Shown here: in pieces, positions 15,801-23,226 of the stretch
Layout of the letters: every line of letters begins with the position of its first letter
How positions within the stretch are numbered: the first letter of the stretch is position 1
Source of the DNA: a virus
Strand: one strand, 5' to 3'
IMG/VR virus record: IMGVR_UViG_3300043568_000370
Location: 1 to 24,942 of that record
DNA: 24,942 nt
Translations under genes and position numbers: made by a program
Notes under the pieces: generated by a model
Seen by the model: the letters and a program-made list of their open reading frames with translations, nothing else
Databases searched by the model: none
Told to the model about the DNA's origin: nothing

Positions 15801-16502
15801 TTGGGTTGGGATTCTGATACTTATGGATCTTCACAAAAAGTACCGTTTTATTTGTGGGATAAGGGAGGTGAAGGATTTGGCCCATATAATGAATATAAAG
15901 ATAGTCAATCTTGGGATTATGGTTCCGTTGAATTACAACCTTTACAAGGAATGACATATGCTTATAATATTAATGGAGCACCAAATGATTCGTCAGACAA
16001 ATATTTGTTATTACCAATGACTTATACTTTTAGTGGTTTAACAATAAATGGAGATGGTACAGATCAAATTGATTTTGATATTGTTGATCTTGATGAAAAT
16101 CCTTTTGATAGTAGTGAGGACTATGGTTTAGAATATCCTGGTTTTACTTATTTACACGTAACAGGATTTACAAATCAATTATTATCTGGTGGGTCGGGAC
16201 AATATACTAAGGCACCAACAGGAGGAACATTATATACAAGAGTTGGTCCAGTATCGGGTAACTCAACATACCAAGGTATTACAATAACAAATGGTTGGCA
16301 CTCACAATTTTGGAGTAGTTCAATTGATTATATCATAAGACCAACAATTGATTATTACAGTGGAAATAGACAAATCCTTTCGACACCATTTCATTTTTAT
16401 TTTGGACTAATGGCGGGTAAAACGGGAATGGATAAGTTTGTAGATTTATTTGGTCCTAAAGGGGCATTTAATTTACTTGAATGTGAAAACCAAGTTCCTT
16501 AA
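12885..16502 (+). CDS. Large baseplate/tail structural protein with internal hydrophobic segment
   Basis: The product is 1205 residues. Near residues 45-75, SDYGVVCGRVTANNGFGLGNVRVSIFVP, and near 145-170, TNSAGDFMIWGVPIGAQTI, together match a carboxypeptidase-regulatory-like beta-sandwich, apparently split by an inserted loop. The next several hundred residues are beta-rich. Residues about 493-538 form a long hydrophobic stretch (LLIADFLLVLDFVIKFLTL, then FTVFILGFIVEALISVAAK) that could be two helices; this is unusual for a soluble baseplate protein. A Gly/Ser-rich linker follows near 570-590. The rest is beta-rich. The position after gp6 suggests a baseplate or tail-tip role. It could be an arm that meets the host surface, or a protein that inserts into the membrane during infection; the sequence does not decide. 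I do not recognise a full-length family. Confidence 0.7.
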   Translation: MIQKHRISTNIGVDQKITVELKQDFDVLEILSLKFSQKEIYTSMCSDYGVVCGRVTANNGFGLGNVRVSIFVPLTIEDEEDPVISTLYPYKEVTDRDENNYRYNLLPSRQQHSGHAKTGTFPDQTNILEREEVLEVYEKYYKYTVKTNSAGDFMIWGVPIGAQTIHMDADLSDVGCFSLRPYDFIRQGINVDGFKNKFSFKESEDLDSLPQIVSINKIIQVYPFWGNESLCEIGITRTDFDLTENGVNIQPKAYVIGGIFTDSSKNAINKACTPRRKMGRKCDLVAKSGKIEAIRFTPQKDDNNYPRLEVVNINEDIPDDGGFVLPVVMNMDYVITNEFGENEITNDINRGIPTSGCYRFRINMNDNDLTRVRFNADYLLPNIREYQLTETLGGFSYDVPNDKSYAFSTSLSDYPSEALPLILNNDGGEYYPQDYFYRFTYNKVYTVSSFQQRYNGTNLIGQVGFANINDTIPSEEEDCGDKLTPPSNFGIKNYTFPLLIADFLLVLDFVIKFLTLQFLNFTVFILGFIVEALISVAAKRNRPLRSRLTEFVINNQTKLSLINYPECVECSDESSTIGGGNGSGISYSGNSSCGYYDTLYDDNLVTGYFVTNTSNTSEFKGCGYNATLLPENIGRKYVQTNAQLKTELSAGNILISTAIYGGAINVPESYYPYNSGNPFVTGVQDFACESYNYNGGYATPSARSEFANGVFYIVPGTQTPARLTGILREYYRRKRVGKMFCGGVVNYGFIDNWLSGSLYFLQFKAKGVTRAISSNNEKLIRYCRTLVRFVGNGINKFYYRSAKFKNGNFIPNELNHPTTFVDLGPRDEFIKEICIDKRLDPNCSVSRSIGPTSYQDIGDLLGLAINYRMDVGGALGNLDMFFTNKGFQNKIGLRQILDGDILQLLSINNEAGIEGFDLENSKYLAYQFNKLDPEIYPEVFKTVNSQYGPLPVTFDLKEDGERIRACLNEPGRLGWDSDTYGSSQKVPFYLWDKGGEGFGPYNEYKDSQSWDYGSVELQPLQGMTYAYNINGAPNDSSDKYLLLPMTYTFSGLTINGDGTDQIDFDIVDLDENPFDSSEDYGLEYPGFTYLHVTGFTNQLLSGGSGQYTKAPTGGTLYTRVGPVSGNSTYQGITITNGWHSQFWSSSIDYIIRPTIDYYSGNRQILSTPFHFYFGLMAGKTGMDKFVDLFGPKGAFNLLECENQVP

Positions 16503-16515
16503 TAAAAACTAAAAA

Positions 16516-18684
16516 ATGAAAAAGAAACAAATTTTATTACCGAGTAAAAGATATTTTAAGGCAGATGAACAGGATCTTAATCTTAATGTTAAATTAGATA
16601 ATGATGAGACATTGATGAGAGAAGGTGATAGAAATATAATGTTAAATCTAACCGAATTATTTGATGATGAAAGAAACCAAAGTTTTAATTATAAAATATA
16701 TGGTAAATTAAAAATGGTTTTTAGAAACATGTATAATGGTTTTACTGATTATATTCCACTATTAAGAAACCTTTATTTATGTGGTGACGGAACGGGAAAT
16801 GATTTAGGATTTGTACCATATAATGAATTTGCATTTTTAAGAAATGATGTTTTACGAGAAAGGACAACCCCTTCATATGGATCTACATTAGGAACAACAA
16901 ATGTAATACCAAAAATTGATTTATTTGACGGAACACCATTTGGAAGATACACCGGTCATACCATCACAACATCAATCGACGCTCCTTATAAAAATTGGAA
17001 TTTATATTTAAGTTATGTGAACGGACAAGATAGTGGATTCACTATGAACTATACTTTATCAGATGAAACTAATTTTAACTTTGTTGCTGGTAACGGAATA
17101 CCATTTAGAGTAGACAGTACAACAGATCCAAATTATTATATATTAACATCACCAGTTGAACACGGAATATCACAAGGGGAATATATTATTCTATCGGGAG
17201 GTACATATACTTCTCATAATTGGGTTTCAGGAGTTACCTATAGTAAAGATAATATTATACATTATTCTGATAAAATATATACATCAAAAATAAATAGTAA
17301 TGTAAATAACATACCACCACTAACAGGAAATACAAATTGGAAATTAGTTACTAATTGGAATTCAACTGAAACTTATGATGTTAATAATTTAGTTTTTTAT
17401 TCGGGAGCAACTTATAAATCTTTAGTAAATTCTAATTTAAATAATATACCACCGATTACGGGATCAACAAGTTTCTGGCAACAAACATCTAATAGACAAT
17501 ATTATACAATACCAATTACTTCCGACACCGAAAAATATAGAATTTACTATATCGATAGTGTTGGTAATCAAACTTATAATTCAGAAAATTATGTAATCAA
17601 CATATTAAAAAATGAATTTTCGTCGGGAACAATATTAAGCTCAGTTGTGTTAGGTAAAAGATGTTTAGATATTAAAAATATTTCAGGAACAACGTCACAA
17701 TATTATGTTCATAAACATAAAACATTAACAGGAGATCAACAATATATTATGGATAAAGTTGGTTTTGAATCATCAATTTTTGAAGACGAAAGAAAAATAT
17801 TATTCGAAAATCCATTACAAGAAAATGATATATTAGTAGAAAGAAATCGACAAGAATCTGTATTATTTGATTTTAAAGAAACATTCTCATTAACCGGAAT
17901 AACCAATAATTTGGGTTACACACCAACAGAAGTTTATGTAAGTATAATTTTTAAAAACGGTAACGGATTATTTGATTACCCACCAAAAGTAGGATTTAAA
18001 TTTAATTTTCATGATAATTGGTTGGATAATCAATTTAGTGGAACAACATCGGTTGAAAAGGTAATGACAGGATTAACACAAACGTTCAGTGGTAAAACAA
18101 ATACAATATTAGGTAGTACCTACAATTATACGGGTGTAACATTTACTGGCGGAACAACTATACCGGTAGGAACCACAGGTCTTACAGGTGCCTTCGTTGA
18201 ATACAATAGAAAAGAATTAAAAGAAAGAATTATTAGTGAGGCGTTTCATAAATTTTCACACAAAACAATTTTTTCTGGAACAACAGTAGGTGGAAGTAAT
18301 AGATTATTTTATCACTCACAAGATCAAGATAGTTTTTATCAAGGAGCAACACCATCAAATACAGTCGGGTATTATTACCAACCACACTACAGAGTTAAAT
18401 TAAGAGAACTATCTCCATATATCGAAAGTTCAAAAACAAACGATTTAATCAATTTACCCGAAAATGCAATTTACGATAATGATGATAAATTATGGAAATG
18501 GAGAGATTTATATGATCATGGATTTGTGGATCAAGATGGTAATGGAACAAGATTTCCATATATGAATAATACACACTATGTTGTAAATGATATTAATTTT
18601 TATTTAAGAAATGAAAAATCATATAAAAATAAAAATGATCTATTTGGTGGATTTAATAATTATAAAAATAAAACTAACTGTTAA
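16516..18684 (+). CDS. Baseplate/tail protein with two carbohydrate-binding-like modules
   Basis: The product is 722 residues. The N-terminal 120 residues are hydrophilic and include GDGTGNDLGFVPYNEFAFLRND; I do not recognise them. Residues about 236-279 and 281-323 are tandem copies of a module with W at the start, then TY, an acidic or Asn turn, FYSG or HYSDKIY, N-x-NNIPP-x-TG and a closing W. This is the pattern of small CBM5/12-type (ChiC-like) carbohydrate-binding domains. The C-terminal part is rich in TG-x-T motifs and beta strands. Binding host surface sugars is the natural prediction. The stop overlaps the start of the next gene (TAATG). It belongs to a run of large beta-rich proteins that probably make the distal baseplate or short fibres. 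Confidence 0.65.
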   Translation: MKKKQILLPSKRYFKADEQDLNLNVKLDNDETLMREGDRNIMLNLTELFDDERNQSFNYKIYGKLKMVFRNMYNGFTDYIPLLRNLYLCGDGTGNDLGFVPYNEFAFLRNDVLRERTTPSYGSTLGTTNVIPKIDLFDGTPFGRYTGHTITTSIDAPYKNWNLYLSYVNGQDSGFTMNYTLSDETNFNFVAGNGIPFRVDSTTDPNYYILTSPVEHGISQGEYIILSGGTYTSHNWVSGVTYSKDNIIHYSDKIYTSKINSNVNNIPPLTGNTNWKLVTNWNSTETYDVNNLVFYSGATYKSLVNSNLNNIPPITGSTSFWQQTSNRQYYTIPITSDTEKYRIYYIDSVGNQTYNSENYVINILKNEFSSGTILSSVVLGKRCLDIKNISGTTSQYYVHKHKTLTGDQQYIMDKVGFESSIFEDERKILFENPLQENDILVERNRQESVLFDFKETFSLTGITNNLGYTPTEVYVSIIFKNGNGLFDYPPKVGFKFNFHDNWLDNQFSGTTSVEKVMTGLTQTFSGKTNTILGSTYNYTGVTFTGGTTIPVGTTGLTGAFVEYNRKELKERIISEAFHKFSHKTIFSGTTVGGSNRLFYHSQDQDSFYQGATPSNTVGYYYQPHYRVKLRELSPYIESSKTNDLINLPENAIYDNDDKLWKWRDLYDHGFVDQDGNGTRFPYMNNTHYVVNDINFYLRNEKSYKNKNDLFGGFNNYKNKTNC
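17221..17484 (+). repeat. Tandem CBM5/12-like protein modules
   Basis: Two modules of about 43-45 residues each begin with Trp (codons at 17221 and 17356) and share the Tyr, SG and NNIPP positions. A third copy, encoded at about 21010-21135, lies in the protein two genes downstream. The similarity is at protein level; the DNA copies are diverged. Confidence 0.7.
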
Positions 18685-20816
18685 TGGAAATTTTAAAAAA
18701 TAGTAACAATTTAAATATTGTAGTTAATAGTGAACAAAGTTTTAGAACCGATTTGGGTTGGCAGGATAATCTTGCCGATTTTGAAGATGAAGTTTTAAAA
18801 GATATTATTAATCCATCTAAAAATTATGAAACAGTTAGATACATTCATAAACCATATATTGTAACGGGAAACACTTACCCACCTAATTTTACACAAACTG
18901 ACATATGGTTTCAATTTTATTTTGCAACAAGTGGAGACACACCAAATTATGTTTTAGATTATAATCCTGTTGGTATATCAACACAAGAAAATCAATTGAT
19001 GACAAAACAATCAACTGAAAGTTTCTTTAGATTAGAGTTTTATAAAACACCCGGTAGTATAACAAATTATGTTTTAACATGTGAGCCACCGACAAGACAA
19101 AATAGAAGATTAATAAATTCTAAAAATTTAGCATTACCCTTAGGTGAAAAATATTTTCATACAGGTAGTAACTATGGGTATAATATATTTGTACCTGTTT
19201 TTACAGGTTCAAATTATCGAAACAAAGAAAATATGTATTTGTTTTGGTTTGATAATGAGAGTGTTTTAACAGATACTAATTTAAGTGGAACTACAACATT
19301 AGATATGTATAGTTTTACCGCAACAACGGAACAAACTATTTTATTTACAAATGAAAATAACGATATAACACAAGTAAACATACCAATAACTACAGGTACT
19401 ACAGGTACCACATTAATTGGTTGGACGGGACAAACATTTCAATATCCAAATTTAACATATGAAATTATAAAAAACCCAAATGATAATAAATCACCATTTT
19501 ATCACGGAATGAATACGTTTTTCATGACAGCAAAATTTTTCAATGCGGATAGAGGTGAGATATTAGATTTTATAAATTCAGGTCAAACAACAAGTTATAA
19601 TATAACGGAAGAAAAAGATATGTATTATCAAATTGATTTTGATCACTATGAAAGAACATATCAAATATATAGATATACGGGGACAACAAAATTAGATAGA
19701 ATAGGTACAGGTTATACAACGACTGATAGTATAACATTCTACGAAAAAGGAGGAGGAGTATTATTACCGGTATCAACCCCAACTCCGACACCTATTGGTG
19801 GAGTTACGGCGACACCTAGACCAACGTCAACACCTTTCCCAACTTCAACACCTACACCAGTGGCTACGGTAATTCCTACAATAACCCCAACACCTACAGA
19901 AAGTCCTTGTGTAACGTCAGTAAGTTTTGAAGTTGATTTTGGTGGAACTGTTAGATATTTTAATTGTGAGGGTAGTGAAGTTACGGAGACATTTGGTATT
20001 GGACCACAAGTAATTAATGATTGTATTCAAAATAATTCATTATCAGGAGTAATCGCGTCAATTTCATCTGTGTTTTATGGTGAAACGTCATGTCTTCCAT
20101 CAACCGCAACACCAACACCAACATCAACTCCTTTACCACCAACGGCGACACCAACTCCTTTACCACCAACTGCAACACCAACTCCTTTACCACCAACTCC
20201 AACACCATTCCAAACTACATTTAGTGGTTATGTGAGTTTAGTTAATGGTCCATCAGCTTGTAGTGGTGGTGAATATGAGGCGGTGACTGTTACAGTTCAA
20301 GGTACTTCATTATGTAACCTAACTAAAGTATTAGGTTTATCTTCTTCAATATATGGTAACGTATATGGTGATATGACTAATAACACTACATTTTGGGTTT
20401 CTGATGGTACTGATGAAAGAGAATTTATGAGAGATGGTTCGGCACAAACAGGAACAGCTCAAACAGCATGTACCTCTTGTTCAGGTGTGCCAACTGCAAC
20501 TCCAACCGCAACGCCAACAGCAACTCCTGGCGGTTCAACACCAACGCCTACTCCAACAGCAACTACAATACCTTTAACAACATATACAGGTTGTGGTAGA
20601 GGAAATACATTTAGTGGAGTTTGTAATGACGCATCAAATAATAGAACATTCTATTCTGATTGTGGACCATTTGATTTTACAACAGGATGCTTTGTATATG
20701 TTGATACATTCCCTAATGCTTTGATAGGATACGAATATGTTCAAATTAATGGAGAAACGTGGGATATTAATAATAGTACAGGACAAATAACAGGATTATC
20801 ATCAGAACAGTGCTAA
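18684..20816 (+). CDS. Modular adhesin-like tail protein with Thr/Pro linkers and cysteine-rich modules
   Basis: The product is 710 residues. The N-terminal 360 residues are beta-rich, begin with LNIVVNSEQSFRTDLGWQDN, and probably attach to the baseplate. Three Thr/Pro-rich linkers follow, at about 362-408, 472-508 and 602-633, each a series of TPTP or TATPTP units. They separate three C-terminal modules of roughly 60-95 residues that contain several cysteines (near the ends of modules one and two, distributed in the third, which ends in SSEQC). Such linkers occur in secreted modular enzymes and adhesins and act as stiff spacers. The modules are candidates for receptor-binding domains. The family is not recognised. 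The ATG overlaps the preceding stop, and the next gene begins 1 nt after its stop. The second linker is encoded by a 27-bp tandem repeat that could change length by slippage. Confidence 0.68.
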   Translation: MEILKNSNNLNIVVNSEQSFRTDLGWQDNLADFEDEVLKDIINPSKNYETVRYIHKPYIVTGNTYPPNFTQTDIWFQFYFATSGDTPNYVLDYNPVGISTQENQLMTKQSTESFFRLEFYKTPGSITNYVLTCEPPTRQNRRLINSKNLALPLGEKYFHTGSNYGYNIFVPVFTGSNYRNKENMYLFWFDNESVLTDTNLSGTTTLDMYSFTATTEQTILFTNENNDITQVNIPITTGTTGTTLIGWTGQTFQYPNLTYEIIKNPNDNKSPFYHGMNTFFMTAKFFNADRGEILDFINSGQTTSYNITEEKDMYYQIDFDHYERTYQIYRYTGTTKLDRIGTGYTTTDSITFYEKGGGVLLPVSTPTPTPIGGVTATPRPTSTPFPTSTPTPVATVIPTITPTPTESPCVTSVSFEVDFGGTVRYFNCEGSEVTETFGIGPQVINDCIQNNSLSGVIASISSVFYGETSCLPSTATPTPTSTPLPPTATPTPLPPTATPTPLPPTPTPFQTTFSGYVSLVNGPSACSGGEYEAVTVTVQGTSLCNLTKVLGLSSSIYGNVYGDMTNNTTFWVSDGTDEREFMRDGSAQTGTAQTACTSCSGVPTATPTATPTATPGGSTPTPTPTATTIPLTTYTGCGRGNTFSGVCNDASNNRTFYSDCGPFDFTTGCFVYVDTFPNALIGYEYVQINGETWDINNSTGQITGLSSEQC
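20125..20205 (+). repeat. 27-bp tandem repeat encoding a Thr/Pro linker
   Basis: CAACTCCTTTACCACCAAC begins at 20125, 20152 and 20179, a period of exactly 27 bp (nine codons). The copies differ by a few third-position and junction bases. The repeats keep the frame and encode TPLPPTATP-type units. Copy-number change would alter linker length without a frameshift. Confidence 0.88.
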
Positions 20817-20817
20817 A

Positions 20818-22290
20818 ATGAAAAAAAACGAATATACAATATTAAAAAGACAGATACCTGATGTTAATTTACATTCAGAAACTGGTACTTTTTGGTTTGA
20901 TACAGAAATAAACGATTGGAAATCTTGGTATAGTGCGTCAGTCCCAATAGATGGTATGGTACCGTCTTCAAATGAGACAGGTAGTTTACATTTGGTACGT
21001 GACATAAAATGGTATCCTGATATTACATACACAGGAAGCGTTGTTTTATTTTATAGTGGTAAAACGTATCAATCATTAACAGGTAGTAATTTAAATAACA
21101 TACCATCTGGTAGTGTATATTGGAAAGAGGTTGAACAAGTTGCAATTAACAATACAAAGGGGAAATATTATAAATGGGATGGAGATAATTGGAATTTATA
21201 CACGGGATTTACGGGTTATGAATATGAGATACCAATTTATTTAGAATCGGATGTGGATGAAATGGGTGTTATGGTTTCATTCGATGGAAATATGGAACAA
21301 GTAGAACAATTAGTTAATTTTACATATAGAATATCAGGATCACATGTTACGATTTATAGTACTGTAAATCCTGATAAATTAAGAAAAATTGTTGATCAAG
21401 ATTTTACAATAGATTGGGGAGTTAAACAAAATATAACAGGATCACTATCAATTACAGGTTCATTAGATTCAAATGGAGGAGTTTTATATTCAAATTTTCC
21501 AACCGCGTCATTTAATTATACACCATATACATCGTCATATACAGGTTCATATAAAGAAACATATTCGGGATCAAATATAAGTAGTTTTGATATATCAATT
21601 TTTTTAAACTCTCCATGGTCAAATCAAAAAATAACTAAAAACATAACCATTTTTAATACAGGTTCTATTACTGATAATGTTAATGTATTAGGGACATTTA
21701 GCGGGTTTACAATACCATATACACAAATAACAGGATCTTTAAATTATTTAAATGATTATGAATATTCTAACACAGGATATACTGCAACACCCACAAAGAC
21801 ATTTAAATTTATGGCAATAGGTCAAAGCAGAATTGGTGAATTTAAGAGATATGGTGAAACCACACCTTATGGTGTTGATTCAGGATCATTATCTGATGGA
21901 ACAAAGTATACAGGATATACGGTAGATGATTTATATTATATGGATAGAGAAGATGGATTTACACAAATAACGGGAAGTGTTCCAAATTATAGGTTTGGAC
22001 CAACTAGTGGTTATACATATGAAATATCGGGAAACACAATAAATACTGTACCATATTTAACAACAAGTGGTAATACAACAGAATTTGCTACCGAGTATGT
22101 TATAAATCATATGTTAACAAGAAACGAACATTTCTTAGGTTTTATCGATGACCCAACAGTATATTCTGACATTTTTGTGGAAAGAGGACGTCAAGGTGTC
22201 ATGGAGGTTAATCTAAGATTGGGTGAAATTGACAACATGAGTGAGTTAGATGTTTATGGAAATGGATTTTTTAAAGTTAAAAAACAATAA
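20818..22290 (+). CDS. Beta-rich baseplate/tail protein with one carbohydrate-binding-like module
   Basis: The product is 490 residues. Near the N-terminus GTFWFDTEINDWKSW is a Trp-rich strand pair. Residues about 65-103 form a module with the W, TY, FYSGKTY, NLNNIP and closing W pattern of the CBM5/12-like copies encoded upstream. The middle (about 150-330) is rich in short TGS and SGS turns, suggesting stacked beta structure. The C-terminus ends with VERGRQGVMEVNLRLGEI and then ELDVYGNGFFKVKK; this looks like a conserved attachment motif, but I cannot name the family. No enzymatic residues are seen. Its role is probably a baseplate appendage that contacts the host. Confidence 0.65.
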   Translation: MKKNEYTILKRQIPDVNLHSETGTFWFDTEINDWKSWYSASVPIDGMVPSSNETGSLHLVRDIKWYPDITYTGSVVLFYSGKTYQSLTGSNLNNIPSGSVYWKEVEQVAINNTKGKYYKWDGDNWNLYTGFTGYEYEIPIYLESDVDEMGVMVSFDGNMEQVEQLVNFTYRISGSHVTIYSTVNPDKLRKIVDQDFTIDWGVKQNITGSLSITGSLDSNGGVLYSNFPTASFNYTPYTSSYTGSYKETYSGSNISSFDISIFLNSPWSNQKITKNITIFNTGSITDNVNVLGTFSGFTIPYTQITGSLNYLNDYEYSNTGYTATPTKTFKFMAIGQSRIGEFKRYGETTPYGVDSGSLSDGTKYTGYTVDDLYYMDREDGFTQITGSVPNYRFGPTSGYTYEISGNTINTVPYLTTSGNTTEFATEYVINHMLTRNEHFLGFIDDPTVYSDIFVERGRQGVMEVNLRLGEIDNMSELDVYGNGFFKVKKQ

Positions 22291-22294
22291 GATT

Positions 22295-22304
22295 TATATT
22301 TATA
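22295..22304 (+). promoter_or_regulatory. TATATTTATA element before the 303-aa gene
   Basis: TATATTTATA ends 10 nt before the ATG at 22315, and TAATAAAAG follows, as in the 1658 element. It lies in one of the few real gaps (24 nt) within the tail cluster. Together with the other copies it supports a shared late-gene element. Confidence 0.4.
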
Positions 22305-22314
22305 ATAAAAGAAT

Positions 22315-23226
22315 ATGGCAGTAGGATCATATGGAATAGTTAGACCGGCGGATGTATCACCCGATGATGTAGAAATACTTTATCATTATGCACCCAATCG
22401 GATCTCAACAACTCCAACAGTATTAAAGAAATTAACCCCAAATCAGGTATTAACACCTATTTTACATAATGGAAATACCGGTGGAGAAAGTGGTGTGGAA
22501 ATCTTAGGAGGTTTATATAATCTTAAATTAAATGCAACAGATTTTCCTGATTTAGGAATATACACACTTCATATCAGACCAAAACAAATTAGAACAACAA
22601 TTATGGATTGTGGTGTTTTAGCATCATTACCATCAGTAAGAGGACTAATCTTGGATTTATCAAATGTTAAGTCTGAAGATAGAAATAAATTTACACCACA
22701 AGGTTTAGTTGGTTATAGGATTGAATATATAAATTCTAATAACAAACAAAAAACACCAAATTTCTATAAAATTGTTACGTCTTCTTTTTATTGTACTCCT
22801 GTTACGGCGAATCTAAATAGTTCAACACAAAAGTCAGTAAGATATCAATATAGTGAAGGTGCAACAAACTTTATGTTTTTAACAATTACACCATCGTCTG
22901 CACCGTCAAACAAACCAAATACCGTTCCATTTATTGGTAGTCCAGGTCAAATGGTTATTTTATCAAATACATATATGAACCCAACAACTATCGAAATTGA
23001 TATGGTTGAACATGATGCGTCAACACTTGCAAATGCTCTTTACGGTAATCAAACTAAGGCGGTTACTCCAGGTATTTACACAATTTACGATAAAGATAAT
23101 AACATCTATAAACAATATAACTTATTTGAAATTAAAGACAACTTTAACGAAACTCTATATGAGGTTAGAGAAAACCGTAATGATATTGATGAAAATTTAA
23201 ACTTTGATACAATCACTAATATCTAA
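22315..23226 (+). CDS. Putative baseplate/tail structural protein (303 aa)
   Basis: The product is 303 residues. It begins MAVGSYGIVRPADVSPDDV. A beta-rich core contains LGIYTLHIRPKQIRTTI and VRGLILDLSNV. The C-terminal part has PGIYTIYDKDNNIYKQYNLF, a beta strand with turn, and an acidic, asparagine-rich end. Repeated G-[IV]-Y-T phrases suggest two similar beta domains. No enzymatic motif, signal peptide or membrane segment is seen, and I do not recognise the family. It lies between the appendage genes and the large tail gene, and its stop overlaps the next start (TAATG), so stoichiometric coexpression with that protein is likely. Confidence 0.65.
   Translation: MAVGSYGIVRPADVSPDDVEILYHYAPNRISTTPTVLKKLTPNQVLTPILHNGNTGGESGVEILGGLYNLKLNATDFPDLGIYTLHIRPKQIRTTIMDCGVLASLPSVRGLILDLSNVKSEDRNKFTPQGLVGYRIEYINSNNKQKTPNFYKIVTSSFYCTPVTANLNSSTQKSVRYQYSEGATNFMFLTITPSSAPSNKPNTVPFIGSPGQMVILSNTYMNPTTIEIDMVEHDASTLANALYGNQTKAVTPGIYTIYDKDNNIYKQYNLFEIKDNFNETLYEVRENRNDIDENLNFDTITNI

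Noticed and set aside
20125-20205. CRISPR-like repeat array
   Set aside because: The 27-bp units are directly adjacent with no unique spacers, and they encode in-frame Thr/Pro units.
20014-20208. Minus-strand open frame with LVVKEL repeats
   Set aside because: The repeat is the antisense reading of the 27-bp linker repeat; there is no independent evidence of coding.
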